NCBI RefSeq assembly: GCF_964332355.1 | Contig: NZ_OZ201294.1 | Coordinates: 124,001 to 188,000 of the forward strand | Direction: 5' to 3' | Length of the DNA: 64,000 nucleotides | Source: Imbroritus primus | Lineage (GTDB): Bacteria > Pseudomonadota > Gammaproteobacteria > Burkholderiales > Burkholderiaceae | In this document: piece after piece, positions 1 through 9,341 of the stretch | Layout of the letters: every line of letters starts with the position of its first letter | Numbering within the stretch: the stretch's first letter is position 1 | The notes under the pieces: generated by a model | Database searches by the model: none | Told to the model about the DNA's origin: nothing | Seen by the model: the letters and a program-made list of their open reading frames with translations, nothing else | Position numbers and translations under genes: made by a program

Positions 1-578
1 TGATCACCGGCCTGTTCATCATCATCGAGGATTCCATCGCCGTCGGCGACAGCATCGACGTCGGCTCCCACGCCGGCACCGTCGAGGCCCTGACCATCCG
101 CACCGTGCGCCTGCGGGACCTGTCCGGTGCCACGCACGTGATTCCGTTCAGCGCCATCAAGACCATCAAGAACATGTCGCGCGGCTACGGCTACGCCGTG
201 TTCAACGTCAGCGTGGCCTATGACACCAATATCGACCAGGCCATCGACGCCATCCGTCAGGTTGGTGCCCAGATGCAGGCCGACTACCGCTATCAGCTCG
301 CCATCCTGGAACCCATCGAAGTGCTGGGCCTCGACCGCTTCGAAGCAAGCGGTATCGTGATCCTCGCGCGACTCAAGACGCAGGCCAGCGCTACTTTCAC
401 TATTACACGCGCGTTCAATCTGCTGCTCAAGCAGCGGTTCGATGAATCCGGAATCGAGATGCCGTTCCCGCAGATGACGGTGCATCAGGCGGCGCAGAAA
501 ACTGCGGGTCAGGAGACGCCTCAGCACTCCGCCTCGACGTCAGTGCCTGCATCGCCCATTGCAAATGGTCGGCCGTAA
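1..578 (+). CDS. Mechanosensitive ion channel, MscS family (C-terminal part; gene starts upstream)
   Basis: The frame is open from base 3 and ends at TAA 576-578, so only the C-terminal part of about 191 residues is present. The first residues read as the MscS beta domain (hydrophobic TGLFIIIEDSIAVGDSID, then a GTVEALTIRTVRLRDLSG stretch and the VIPFSAIKTIKNMSR segment), followed by the alpha/beta C-terminal domain. MscS-type channels sit in the inner membrane and open on hypo-osmotic shock. The last 40 residues are Ala/Pro/Ser-rich and probably disordered. The pore helix is outside the window, so the subfamily (MscS, MscM or a longer MscK-like protein) cannot be decided. It is unrelated to the flagellar genes that follow. 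Confidence 0.88.
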   Translation, partial: ITGLFIIIEDSIAVGDSIDVGSHAGTVEALTIRTVRLRDLSGATHVIPFSAIKTIKNMSRGYGYAVFNVSVAYDTNIDQAIDAIRQVGAQMQADYRYQLAILEPIEVLGLDRFEASGIVILARLKTQASATFTITRAFNLLLKQRFDESGIEMPFPQMTVHQAAQKTAGQETPQHSASTSVPASPIANGRP

Positions 579-826
579 CGATTGCCACCACCGGTCAGCC
601 AAGAAGGGGAATCGCTGCGCTTCACCCTTCACCTGTCCTCTCTTCCCCGCTGGCATGGTGGTCGGTAACCAGCGGGCAATTGCTCTCTCTGCTCCGGTAA
701 CCCTTTTGTTTCCCTGGAATTGATAAAAGTTGTAAATCTCGCCAGCGGAAATCTCTAGCATGCGAAGCGGCGCAAACCTGGAGTGCGAACCCTAGGGGAT
801 GTCGCGCCCTTTTCCCGGATATTCGA

Positions 827-1690
827 ATGAACACGCAATACTCTTCCCAGGATTTACGCGCCTTCGGGCGCAAGCCCGAATACCTTTTCACCACGAAAGA
901 AAAAGAGCAATTGCTCCCGGATGCGGCGAGTCCCGCGTATTGCGTGCGGACGCGCGCGTTATTGGACGAGATACTGACGAGCGTCCCGTCGACAAAACTA
1001 TGCAAACAGGATCGTTTCGGAAACACAGCATTGCATTATTTTGCCAAGAACCGACGCAAGACTCTCCTTGCCACGCTGGCCAACCGTCTGCCACCCGAGG
1101 CAATCGCCATCCGTAATCTCCAGGGACAAACGCCGCTCGATCTCGTACCGGCACACCATGACGTGGAGCGCGCCTTCCTGGAGGAGTTGCACGATATTCA
1201 CGAACTGCTGGAACTGCTGAAGCGCACCAGTCCACCGAGCAGCGGCAAGACAACGATCAGTCTTTCCCCTGCTTTGTGGGATCGTTGCACACCGCTCAAA
1301 TCCCCGGTCCGCAATTCGGCCCAGACACCTTCGCGCTCAATCTCCAACCCGCCCGCGACGCCTGCGTATGGACTCAGCCCCGGCACACGAGTGCGCATTA
1401 CGCTCACGCCAGACGGGCTACGTGCTGAGATCGGCAACGATAGCCTTCATCTGGATGAAACATATCGAGCCAATCTGCTCGCAAACTTGACCAACCTGAC
1501 CGCTTCGCCAGGCAAGTTATCGTGCACGCCGCAACAATCGGCCAGCCATACTTCACCGCACGATGCTCAGCCGGTGCCACAACCGCGTAGGTTCCCCAAA
1601 ACGTCGGGACGCTCCCGGGTCACCAGGAAGCTTGTGTTTCAAGCGAACGTGTCGACCAGCCCCTCATACGAGGAAACGCGCGCCAATTGA
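827..1690 (+). CDS. Ankyrin-repeat-like protein of unknown function (287 aa)
   Basis: Residues about 62-95 (DRFGNTALHYFAKN and following) and 96-121 (NLQGQTPLDLV and following) match two consecutive ankyrin repeats, the second ending in short helices. The N-terminal 60 residues have no recognised domain. The part after about residue 135 is rich in Ser, Thr, Pro and Arg and is likely disordered. No signal peptide or membrane segment is visible. The ATG follows a weak GGAT at about 7 nt. The gene is less GC-rich at the third codon position than the flagellar genes, and its last 52 bases overlap the end of fliK on the other strand. Ankyrin repeats bind proteins. A role as a secreted or intracellular interaction protein is possible but not shown. 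Confidence 0.7.
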   Translation: MNTQYSSQDLRAFGRKPEYLFTTKEKEQLLPDAASPAYCVRTRALLDEILTSVPSTKLCKQDRFGNTALHYFAKNRRKTLLATLANRLPPEAIAIRNLQGQTPLDLVPAHHDVERAFLEELHDIHELLELLKRTSPPSSGKTTISLSPALWDRCTPLKSPVRNSAQTPSRSISNPPATPAYGLSPGTRVRITLTPDGLRAEIGNDSLHLDETYRANLLANLTNLTASPGKLSCTPQQSASHTSPHDAQPVPQPRRFPKTSGRSRVTRKLVFQANVSTSPSYEETRAN

Positions 1691-3132
1691 GTATCCGTGC
1701 CCCCGATGGGCGACCCTGGCCCCTCGGCATGTGCGGTGGAGCGCGATGACGTGCGCCCTGCCTCTGACCCCGCCGGGTCGGAGGTCTGACCAAACTCGCC
1801 CGTCCCCACAAACCCGCCTGCCAACTCCATGCCCGCGCTCTCCATTGCCTCGCGCAGGCGCGGCATGGCGGCTTCGATGAGATCGCGCGTCATCGGCTGG
1901 GCGCACAGGAAGCTGGCTTCCACCCGGCGCTCTTCCATCTTGACGGTCACATGTACCGGGCCAAGTTCCGCCGGATTGAGTTGCAGTTCGGCCATCCCCT
2001 GTCCGCGCGTCTGCATCCAGCGCAGGTGGTGGTGCAACTGATAAGGCAAGGCAGCCTCGTCGAGAATCTGGACCGTACCGGGATGCTGCATGGCGCCAGA
2101 TGGCGCTGCTGGAGTGGCAGCGGCGGATCCGACTGCTCCCGTGAGCCCGGACATCATGGGCAAGGCGGTGGTCCCCGGGACATTGCCTGCTGCGTCACCG
2201 GTCACCGCAGTGGCGCCGCGCACGGTTTCAGCCAACGCGGGTACGGCATCGCCCTGTAGGGTGGGAGCCGTGCGGATGGCGTCTGGCAAATCCTGCAGTG
2301 CCATCGTGGCAGGTGCCGGGCGGCCGGCAGGATGACCTGCCGTCGCTGGCTGCTTGGCTACGCCGGCCAGGCGATCGAGAAACGAAATATCCGCCCCGGC
2401 TTGCTCGGCGACATCCTGTGTAGCCTCAGGCATCGTGGTCCCGCGTGTCCTGCCCGTAGCCGCCCGCTGCACGGCCTGGCCAGCCGTGGCTCCTTGTGCC
2501 CCCGGTATGCTGACATCGACTGGAGTTGCCGGATTGGCCGCTGCAGCCGCCCTTGCGTCGCTAGCAAACTCGCCCACTCCGGCAGGCAAGCCGGCTGCCA
2601 CGCGGCGCGCCTGCTCCAACGTGTCCAGCCATGCGGATGCGTCGCTGCCTGTGCCTTGCGAGTACGCTGCATGATCGGTCACCGTTACAGCTGCGGGTGC
2701 ATCGCTTGAGGCGGAGGTGTCGCCCATCACGGCGGACGTGTTCGCCGCCGGCATGGCCGTGGGTTGCGTCATCCATGCAGGATCGATAATGATCGCTTGC
2801 GGCTCGCCAGGCGTGCCGGGAACGCCAGATACCGGCGCTTCGGCATCGACCACCGCTTCGCCGGTGGCCCCGTCCGTGGTACCGGCCTGCCATGGCTCGG
2901 TGGCGTTCGCCCCCACGTGCGACGGCGCGTTATCTGCGGCGCCCGCCGCATCGGTGGGCCCGGTATCGCGACGTGTCTGCGCCTGCTCGAGCTGCGTGTT
3001 GAAGGCAGCACCAGGCTGCCTGGCCTCTGCCGCATCGGCCTGCGACGCGGCAGCGTTCGCTGGCTTGCCGCGCGCTGGGGCAGGCGATGGAAGAACAGAT
3101 GACAAGGGCGCTGCTGAGGTCTGCATACTCAA
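1639..3132 (-). CDS. fliK: Flagellar hook-length control protein FliK
   Basis: 497 residues. The C-terminal hook-length domain is clear: LQLNPAELGPVHVTVKMEE followed by a segment ending in REAMESAGMELAGGFVG, the conserved substrate-specificity-switch core that contacts FlhB. The first 330 residues are Ala/Gly/Thr/Pro-rich and low in complexity, as expected of the FliK ruler. FliK is exported while the hook grows and switches the export gate from rod/hook to filament substrates. It overlaps fliJ by 4 nt (ATGA), so it is the last gene of the fliFGHIJK operon. Its 3' end is overlapped tail-to-tail by an ankyrin-type gene on the plus strand. Confidence 0.93.
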   Translation of the reverse strand: MSMQTSAAPLSSVLPSPAPARGKPANAAASQADAAEARQPGAAFNTQLEQAQTRRDTGPTDAAGAADNAPSHVGANATEPWQAGTTDGATGEAVVDAEAPVSGVPGTPGEPQAIIIDPAWMTQPTAMPAANTSAVMGDTSASSDAPAAVTVTDHAAYSQGTGSDASAWLDTLEQARRVAAGLPAGVGEFASDARAAAAANPATPVDVSIPGAQGATAGQAVQRAATGRTRGTTMPEATQDVAEQAGADISFLDRLAGVAKQPATAGHPAGRPAPATMALQDLPDAIRTAPTLQGDAVPALAETVRGATAVTGDAAGNVPGTTALPMMSGLTGAVGSAAATPAAPSGAMQHPGTVQILDEAALPYQLHHHLRWMQTRGQGMAELQLNPAELGPVHVTVKMEERRVEASFLCAQPMTRDLIEAAMPRLREAMESAGMELAGGFVGTGEFGQTSDPAGSEAGRTSSRSTAHAEGPGSPIGGTDTQLARVSSYEGLVDTFA

Positions 3133-3641
3133 TGGTCGGCTTCGAAAGAGGTGGTAGAAGACGCGGCCGTGGCCGCCTTGCTACTGTCATTGGCATGTGC
3201 TGCGCGATGCAGCTTCATGGCGTGTTCGTCGTTTTCGCGCTGCTCGCGGCGCTGCTGTTCCATGCGTTGCGCCGCATGATGGCGCGCCTTGAGCACATCG
3301 AGCGACTGCTCGTAACGCTGGCGCTCAAGCCACGCGGCGCGCGTATCGGCCAGCCTGCGCTCGAGCGCCTGCACGGTGCCGCGCTGCTGTTGCTCGGCCA
3401 ACCCGAGCCGGTCGATGAAGGCGGCGTGGTTGCGCAAGCGCGCCACATCCACACCCGCACCGCCAGTTGCCTGCAATTGCGCGCGGTAGTTGTTGCGGTA
3501 ATTGGCCAATGTCGCAAGCTGCTGGTCGGCCGCTTCGCGATGATGCTGCAGGCGACCAACTTCGCGCGACGCCTGCTCCGTCTTCTCACGGGCAAGCTGC
3601 AGCACGGTTTCGAGCCGGAAAGCGCGTTTGGACTGGGTCAT
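3129..3641 (-). CDS. fliJ: Flagellar export chaperone / stalk protein FliJ
   Basis: 170 residues, almost entirely charged heptad-like helix (FRLETVLQLAREKTEQASRE at the start, then Gln/Arg/Glu-rich helices), the antiparallel coiled coil typical of FliJ. FliJ inserts in the centre of the FliI hexamer, contacts FlhA and promotes use of the proton motive force for export. The usual length is about 147; the extra residues are a Ser/Thr/Ala tail after the second helix. It lies 67 nt after fliI and overlaps fliK by 4 nt. Confidence 0.93.
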   Translation of the reverse strand: MTQSKRAFRLETVLQLAREKTEQASREVGRLQHHREAADQQLATLANYRNNYRAQLQATGGAGVDVARLRNHAAFIDRLGLAEQQQRGTVQALERRLADTRAAWLERQRYEQSLDVLKARHHAAQRMEQQRREQRENDEHAMKLHRAAHANDSSKAATAASSTTSFEADH

Positions 3642-3708
3642 GCGGGCTCCTTGCGGAAGGTCCGTGGGAAGGGCTGTGGGAAAAACGGTGCGTGAATCAT
3701 GACGGTCC

Positions 3709-5136
3709 TCAACTGTCGAGCACCGCCGCCAGGCGGATCAGGCTCTCGGCACGCGCCTCGGCTTCGAACATGCCCTGCTGCAGAAAGGCTTCGATCAGCG
3801 GATAGCGGGCAATCGCTGCGTCGGTCAGCGGATCGCTGCCGCGCGCATAGGCGCCCACCGCAATCAGGTCGCGGTTATGCTGGTAGCGCGCATACAGCTG
3901 TTTGAAGCGGCGCGCCTGCTCGAGCGTGTCTTGCGGTACGACGGCCGACATCACGCGGCTGATCGAGGCCTCGATGTCGATGGCCGGGTAATGCCCTTGC
4001 TCCGCCAGCGCGCGCGACAGCACGATATGGCCATCGAGAATGGCGCGCGCGGCATCGGCGATTGGATCCTGCTGGTCATCGCCCTCGGTGAGCACGGTGT
4101 AGAACGCGGTGATCGAGCCACCACCTTCGGCCGTTCCGTTGCCGGCCCGCTCCACCAATGCCGGCAACTTGGCAAATGCGGATGGCGGGTAGCCCTTGGT
4201 GGCCGGCGGCTCGCCGATGGCGAGCGCAATCTCGCGCTGGGCCATGGCATAACGTGTCAGCGAATCGACAATCAGCAGCACATTCAGGCCCTGGTCGCGG
4301 AAGTATTCGGCGATGCTGTGGGCATAGGCAGCGCCCTGCAGGCGCATCAGCGGCGAGGTATCGGCCGGCGCGGCCACCACAGCGGAACGCCGCAGGCCGG
4401 CTTCGCCGAGAATCTGGTCGATGAATTCCTTGACCTCGCGGCCGCGCTCGCCAATCAGGCCGACCACCACCACATCGGCATGCGTGTAGCGCGCCATCAT
4501 GCCCAGCAGCACGCTCTTGCCGACGCCGCTACCGGCGAACAGGCCCAGGCGCTGGCCCCGGCCGACGGTCAGCAGGCCATTGATGGCGCGCACCCCGACA
4601 TCGAGCACGGTGTCGATAGGCTGGCGCTGCAGCGGATTCATGGGTGGCGGCGTCAGTACGCCCCAGTCAAGCGCTTCGGGCGTGCCCAGCGGCCCCTTGC
4701 CATCTAGCGGCAGACCATTGGCATCGACTACCCGGCCGAGCAGGCGCGGACCGACCGGCAGGAACTTGGCGTGGCGGGCGCCTGGGTCGGCATCGAGCGG
4801 CACGCGCTGTGCCTGCGCCGGCAGTACCCGCGCACCCGGCACAAGTCCGTGCATATCGGTCTGCGGCATGAGGAACAGGCGTTCGTCCGCGAAACCCACG
4901 ACCTCCGCCAGTACCTCGCGTCCACCGGGCGCCAGCACACGGCAGGCGCTACCCAGCGGCAGGCGCAGGCCGGCCGCCTCCATGACGAGTCCCGACACCC
5001 GCGTCAGACGGCCCGACACCACGGCCGGCTGGGCCGTGGCGGCACGGCGCGCCTGTGCGGCAAGATGGGCCTGCCAGCCCTGCACATGAGGGTTGATGCC
5101 CGTCGCCGAGATCGGAGCGGCAGCCGATGTCATCAT
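3709..5136 (-). CDS. fliI: Flagellum-specific ATPase FliI
   Basis: 475 residues when started at the ATG at 5136, which overlaps the fliH stop as ATGA; the reading frame remains open further upstream but runs into fliH. Walker A is AGSGVGKS at residues 201-208, and the Walker B strand [11 protein letters not shown] has Asp291. The sequence is that of the F1-beta-like type III export ATPase, with the [10 protein letters not shown] stretch after Walker A. FliI hydrolyses ATP at the cytoplasmic face of the export gate with FliH and FliJ, unloading substrates from chaperones. No catalytic residue is missing. Confidence 0.97.
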   Translation of the reverse strand: MMTSAAAPISATGINPHVQGWQAHLAAQARRAATAQPAVVSGRLTRVSGLVMEAAGLRLPLGSACRVLAPGGREVLAEVVGFADERLFLMPQTDMHGLVPGARVLPAQAQRVPLDADPGARHAKFLPVGPRLLGRVVDANGLPLDGKGPLGTPEALDWGVLTPPPMNPLQRQPIDTVLDVGVRAINGLLTVGRGQRLGLFAGSGVGKSVLLGMMARYTHADVVVVGLIGERGREVKEFIDQILGEAGLRRSAVVAAPADTSPLMRLQGAAYAHSIAEYFRDQGLNVLLIVDSLTRYAMAQREIALAIGEPPATKGYPPSAFAKLPALVERAGNGTAEGGGSITAFYTVLTEGDDQQDPIADAARAILDGHIVLSRALAEQGHYPAIDIEASISRVMSAVVPQDTLEQARRFKQLYARYQHNRDLIAVGAYARGSDPLTDAAIARYPLIEAFLQQGMFEAEARAESLIRLAAVLDS

Positions 5137-5831
5137 GCCGCCATCCATGGTGTGGCGCGTTCCAGCGCGCGGGTCAGTTCCTGCCACCGTGTTTCCAGCC
5201 TGGCATCGATGGCGCCATGACGCGTCTGCACGAGACAGCCGCCGCGCGTCACGTTGGCATCGGCAAACAAGGTCCAGCCGGCGAGTTCGCAATCCCCGCC
5301 CAAATGCTCACGGACCAGCGCCACGTCGTCCGGATGCAGGCGCAAGGTGGCCGGACGCTGTGCCTCCGACGCCTCGCGCAGCAGTTCCTCGACGACCGGC
5401 AGCAGGCGTTCGGGCTGCACGGCGAGCGCTTGCCGCACCAGCATCTGGCTGAATTGCAGGGCAAGGTCGAGGACGCTGTCGGCCATCGCAGTATCGACTG
5501 CCTGAAAGGCATCGCGCCAACCAACCGCCAGCGCCTGCAGCGCCGCACTCGCTGCAGCGACCTGCTCCGCCCCGGCGGCATGGCCTGCGGCCACCCCTTC
5601 GGCGTAACCTGCCGCATAACCAGCCTCGTGGCCTGCCAGACGGGCAGCATCTTCGGCTGCCTGGCGTGCTTCCTCGCGGGCCCGCGCGCGCGCCTCGGCG
5701 GCGGCCAGTACAGCCTCGGGATCCGGCACGGCTGCTGCAGGCTGCGCCTCGGGCACGGCCGCACCGAATGCCGACGGCTCCCAGCGGCGATATGCCGTGA
5801 GCGCCTCGCGCCGGATGATGGGCTTAGACAA
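5133..5831 (-). CDS. fliH: Flagellar assembly protein FliH (FliI regulator)
   Basis: 232 residues. An Ala/Arg/Glu-rich helix (residues about 42-66) runs into a regular GxxxG array with Gly67, 71, 75, 79, 83 and 87, the glycine-repeat dimer helix characteristic of FliH. The C-terminal half is the V-ATPase E-subunit-like domain that binds FliI. FliH holds FliI inactive in the cytosol and docks it to the C ring through FliN. It overlaps fliG by 8 nt upstream and fliI by 4 nt downstream, so the three are probably translationally coupled. Confidence 0.94.
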   Translation of the reverse strand: MSKPIIRREALTAYRRWEPSAFGAAVPEAQPAAAVPDPEAVLAAAEARARAREEARQAAEDAARLAGHEAGYAAGYAEGVAAGHAAGAEQVAAASAALQALAVGWRDAFQAVDTAMADSVLDLALQFSQMLVRQALAVQPERLLPVVEELLREASEAQRPATLRLHPDDVALVREHLGGDCELAGWTLFADANVTRGGCLVQTRHGAIDARLETRWQELTRALERATPWMAA

Positions 5832-6819
5832 ATGCGTCCTCCGCCTTGCGGCCGATCACGATCTCGCCATCGTCTGCCATGCGGCGGGCGATTTGCAGGA
5901 TTTCCTTTTGCTGCGTCTCGACGTCGGTGACCCGCACCGGGCCGCGCACCTCCAGTTCCTCGCGCAATGCCTCGGCGGCGCGCATGGACATATTGGCAAA
6001 CACGCGGTCGCGGAATTCCTGGCGCGCGCCTTTGAGCGCCACTACCAGCATCTCGTCCTGAAGTTCGCGCAACAGCGTCTGCAGGCTGCGGTCGTCGAGA
6101 TCCATCAGATTGTCGAACACGAACATCTCATCGACGATGGCATCGGCGAGCTCAGGGTCCCGTGCGCGCACGCCTTCGATCACTGTGCCTTCGTAGGCGC
6201 TGCTCATGTGGTTCAGGATCTCTGCCGCCGTGCGCACGCCGCCCATGGCGTTCTTCTTGAGATGGTCGCTGCCGGACAGTAGCTTGGTCAGCACATCGTT
6301 GAGTTCACGCAACGCGGCGGGCTGCACCCCGTCGAGCGTCGCGATGCGCAGGATCACGTCATTGCGCAGCCGTTCGGTGAAGCCGGACAAGATGTCCGAT
6401 GCCTGGTCGCGATCGAGGTGCACCAGGATGGTCGCGATGATCTGCGGATGCTCGTTGCGGATCAACTCCGTCACCGAATTGGCGTCCATCCACTTCAGGC
6501 CTTCGATGCCGCTGGTGTCGCCGCCGTTGAGGATGCGGTCGATAATGCCTGCCGCGCGGTCCTCGCCGAGCGCCTTGCGGAACACTGCACGGATGTAGTC
6601 ATTGGAATCGACATCGAGCGCAATCTGGCCATCGGCCTCGACGTAGAAAGTGTCGATGATCTCGACCATCTGCTCGCGCGTCACGGTCTTCAGGCTAGCC
6701 ATGGTGGCGCCGATCTTCTGCACTTCGCGCGGCCCCAGGTACTTGAGTACCTGTGCCGCCTCGTCCTCGCCCAGCGTCATCAGCAGGATAGCGCTGCGCT
6801 GCAATCCATCAGCGCTCAT
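5824..6819 (-). CDS. fliG: Flagellar motor switch protein FliG
   Basis: 331 residues, the standard FliG length. The N-terminal domain begins with GLQRSAILLMTLGEDEAAQV. The middle domain carries the EHPQIIATILVHLDRDQAS segment with the EHPQ motif. The C-terminal torque domain has the charged MFVFDNLMDLDDRSLQTLL helix and the conserved VFANMSMRAAEAL segment. FliG forms the top of the C ring, joining FliF to FliM and meeting MotA. It overlaps fliF by 11 nt and fliH by 8 nt. Confidence 0.97.
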   Translation of the reverse strand: MSADGLQRSAILLMTLGEDEAAQVLKYLGPREVQKIGATMASLKTVTREQMVEIIDTFYVEADGQIALDVDSNDYIRAVFRKALGEDRAAGIIDRILNGGDTSGIEGLKWMDANSVTELIRNEHPQIIATILVHLDRDQASDILSGFTERLRNDVILRIATLDGVQPAALRELNDVLTKLLSGSDHLKKNAMGGVRTAAEILNHMSSAYEGTVIEGVRARDPELADAIVDEMFVFDNLMDLDDRSLQTLLRELQDEMLVVALKGARQEFRDRVFANMSMRAAEALREELEVRGPVRVTDVETQQKEILQIARRMADDGEIVIGRKAEDAFV

Positions 6820-8575
6820 CGGAATTCACCCATTCACGGACAATATTGGCAACCAGGCGCGGATTCTCGCGCGCCACCTTGCGCACCATCTCGAGTTGCG
6901 CATCGAACGCGGCACGCGTCGCTTCAGACTGCGCATGCCGCTCGTCGTCGATGATCGGCGTCACCGGTGTCACGCCGGGTTCGGTCTCATCCGGCAGCAT
7001 CGGCGTGTCTTCGCGGATGTTGATCTGCTGGCCGGGCTGCTCGGTTTCCGCACGGCGGTTGGCGCGCCGCATCAGCGGCCGGATGACGCCGAATATCACC
7101 GCCAGCACGGCCAGCACCAGCGCGCCGTACTTGGCAAGCAGCGAGGCGTACTGGATGGTCTCCGGCTGCTTCCACACCGGCAGGATCTCCACCGGCTCTG
7201 GCTCCGGCTCGTTGAAACGGCTGTTGACGACATTGACCGAATCGCCGCGTTCAGCATTGAAGCCCACGGCATCCTTGACCAGTGTCGTCAGCTTTGCCAT
7301 TTCCGCTTCGCTGAGGGCCTGTTGCTGGATCGCGCCATTCGCGCCAGCCGGCACCTTGCGGTAGTTCACCACCACCGCCACCGACAGGCGCCGCACGGCG
7401 CCCATGTTCTGGCGCGTATGGCGCACCGTCTTGTCAACCTCGTAGTTGGTGGTGGCATCCTTGCGGGCGCTCTCGCCACTACGCTGGCCATTCACCAGCG
7501 CCGTGGCCGCCGCCGCCGTGGAGCCCGGCTGGCCAGGAGCAGGTGCGGCTGCTCCTGGTGCGGTGGGCGCCGGCGCGGTGGCCTGCACCTGTGGCGATGG
7601 CGGCGCCTGGTTCGACAGGGCGCCCGGCACGCCACCGATACTGTCCGGTTTCGCGTTGCGCGTTTCGCTGATGGTCTGGCTGCGGATCGCGGCCTGGTTT
7701 TCGTGCTGGTTCGGGCGGTAGCTTTCCGCCATCTGCTCGGTATCGGCCAGATCGATGTCTGCCGTCACCTGTGCATGGACGTTGTTGTCGCCGACGATGG
7801 GCTTGAGAATCGCGTGGATGCGGTCGATGTAACCCTGTTCCACTTCACGCGAATACTCCAGTTGACGGCCGTCGAGACCTGCCTTCTCCTGGAACACGGC
7901 GGACAGCAGGCGCCCGGCCTGGTCGACCACCGTGACACTCTTGATCGGCAGGTTGGGCACGCTGCTGGCCACCATATGGCCGATGGCCTGCACCTGCGAA
8001 GGATCGAGCACACGCCCCGGATACAGCGTCAGCACCACCGAGGCGCTGGGCTTGGGCTGCTCGCGCACGAATACCGAGGGGCGCGACAGTGCGAGGTGCA
8101 CGCGCGCAGCCTGCACCTCAGACATCGACTGGATGCTGCGGGCCAGTTCGCCCTCCAGCCCGCGCTGGTAGTTCACCTGTTCGGCGAACTGGCTGGTGCC
8201 GAACTTCTGGTTCTCCATCAGTTCGAACCCCACCAGTCCGCCCTTGGGCAGGCCTTGTGCGGCCAACTTGAGGCGCGTGTCATGCACCCGGTCGGCCGGT
8301 ACCAGGATGGCGCTGCCGCCGTCGCCAAAGCGGTGCGGCACATTCATCTGCTGCAGGGCAGCGAGGATTGCGCCGCCATCACGGTCGGTCACATTGCTGT
8401 AGAGCACGCGATAGTCGGGCGTGCGGCTATACAGCGACACCAGCACGGCAATCGCCACGGCCGCGACAATCGCCGCCAGTACCAGCAGCCGCGGGCGCAT
8501 GCTCGAAAACGCCGCGGGCATGGGGAGGTTGCGCCATCTGTCGGCAACCGCCACCGGTTCGGCTGTCTGCGCCAT
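6809..8575 (-). CDS. fliF: Flagellar MS-ring protein FliF
   Basis: 588 residues from the ATG at 8575, chosen because AGGAG lies about 11 nt upstream and FliF homology starts at MAQTAEPVAVADRWRNL; longer frames to 8746 have no support. There are two membrane helices (about residues 25-45 and near 460-480) flanking the periplasmic ring-building motifs. A Pro/Ala/Gly-rich loop lies before the second helix, and the C-terminal FliG-binding tail ends in ANIVREWVNSDER. FliF is the housing ring of the export gate. It is the first gene of fliFGHIJK and diverges from fliE. Confidence 0.96.
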   Translation of the reverse strand: MAQTAEPVAVADRWRNLPMPAAFSSMRPRLLVLAAIVAAVAIAVLVSLYSRTPDYRVLYSNVTDRDGGAILAALQQMNVPHRFGDGGSAILVPADRVHDTRLKLAAQGLPKGGLVGFELMENQKFGTSQFAEQVNYQRGLEGELARSIQSMSEVQAARVHLALSRPSVFVREQPKPSASVVLTLYPGRVLDPSQVQAIGHMVASSVPNLPIKSVTVVDQAGRLLSAVFQEKAGLDGRQLEYSREVEQGYIDRIHAILKPIVGDNNVHAQVTADIDLADTEQMAESYRPNQHENQAAIRSQTISETRNAKPDSIGGVPGALSNQAPPSPQVQATAPAPTAPGAAAPAPGQPGSTAAAATALVNGQRSGESARKDATTNYEVDKTVRHTRQNMGAVRRLSVAVVVNYRKVPAGANGAIQQQALSEAEMAKLTTLVKDAVGFNAERGDSVNVVNSRFNEPEPEPVEILPVWKQPETIQYASLLAKYGALVLAVLAVIFGVIRPLMRRANRRAETEQPGQQINIREDTPMLPDETEPGVTPVTPIIDDERHAQSEATRAAFDAQLEMVRKVARENPRLVANIVREWVNSDER

Positions 8576-8731
8576 CGTCAATCCATTCTCCTGACCGGGC
8601 CACCGCGTCCGCCGGCCCGTTTCCTTACCATTCAATCCGGGTGGCCGCGCGGACAGCTGCTCGACTGTCCACCGGACCACATGGGCCGCAACACTTCTCG
8701 GAAAAAAAGTACCTTTTGCCGCCAGTGCCTG

Positions 8732-8793
8732 ATTATCAGGATGCACGCAAGCGGTGATCGGGAGAAAAGACGACCTTTTAGGCGCTTATTTGA
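8732..8793. promoter_or_regulatory. Divergent fliF/fliE promoter region with FlhDC-like box
   Basis: The 304-nt gap between fliF and fliE holds no gene. A dyad-like element at 8762-8793 has the half-site CGCTTATTT on the right and GAAAAGACG on the left, similar to elements before fliL, flhB and flgA/flgB. On the minus strand GATAAT (8732-8737) lies 24 nt from the box as a -10 for fliF. On the plus strand TACCTT (8819-8824) lies 26 nt from it as a weaker -10 for fliE. FlhDC binding is inferred from position and symmetry. Confidence 0.45.
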
Positions 8794-8879
8794 CGGCATG
8801 CGGGCGCCGGCCCGCTGGTACCTTGACGGCACGCGTACCACTGGGCGGACTGTGCCCATGCTTTGCCCGGAGAATACCG

Positions 8880-9233
8880 ATGGAAACCACTGCCCTGTCC
8901 ACCCTCTCGACTGCCCTGCAGGCCGCGCGCGACGCTACCGGCGCCACCTCGGCGTCGCCCGTCTCACAAGCGGCCCGCCGTGCCATGGGCGCCGGCGACG
9001 ATGCACCGGTCAGCGTCGATTTCGGCAGCATGCTCAAGGCCTCGCTCGACAAGGTCGATGCCCTGCAGAAACACGGCGAGCGCCAGGCGGTGGATTTTGA
9101 ACTGGGAAATGGTGTGGAACTGCACGAAGCCATGCTGGCCATGCAGAAAGGTGGCATTGCCTTCCAGACCACGGTGCAGGTGCGCAACCGGCTGGTCTCG
9201 GCTTATCACGACATCATGAACATGTCGGTCTGA
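8880..9233 (+). CDS. fliE: Flagellar hook-basal body complex protein FliE
   Basis: 117 residues from the ATG at 8880, preceded by GGAG at about 8 nt; an upstream in-frame ATG at 8754 lies in the promoter region. The C-terminal two thirds match FliE: VDFGSMLKASLDKVDALQ, then ELHEAMLAMQKGGIAFQTTV and a VRNRLVSAYHDIMNMSV end. FliE joins the MS ring to the rod and is the first rod subunit exported. It is transcribed alone, divergent from fliF. Its 3' end faces fliT, with a GGCGG/CCGCC stem just after the stop that could end transcription but lacks a T run. Confidence 0.95.
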   Translation: METTALSTLSTALQAARDATGATSASPVSQAARRAMGAGDDAPVSVDFGSMLKASLDKVDALQKHGERQAVDFELGNGVELHEAMLAMQKGGIAFQTTVQVRNRLVSAYHDIMNMSV

Positions 9234-9341
9234 TCCGGCGGTACGATCCGCCTCCCCGACCGGGGCAACCAGCGGCCTTGCACCGCCGGTTTCGCACCCC
9301 GGGAATCCGGCCGACGACCGGACTCCTTTCTCGCGCAATCC

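Noticed and set aside
700..826. hrpII-type box (TTCG, 16 bases, TTCG) before the ankyrin-type genes
   Set aside because: No such spaced pair was found before 827, 45572 or 50019, so control by a plant-type type III regulator is not supported.
8576..8879. Sigma-54 promoter (GG-N10-GC) between fliF and fliE
   Set aside because: No TGGCAC-N5-TTGC-like element is present.
6650..9100. Long plus-strand reading frame antisense to fliF
   Set aside because: It runs through fliF in the opposite sense, reads as His/Arg/Gly-rich low-similarity sequence, and is explained by strong third-position GC bias of fliF.
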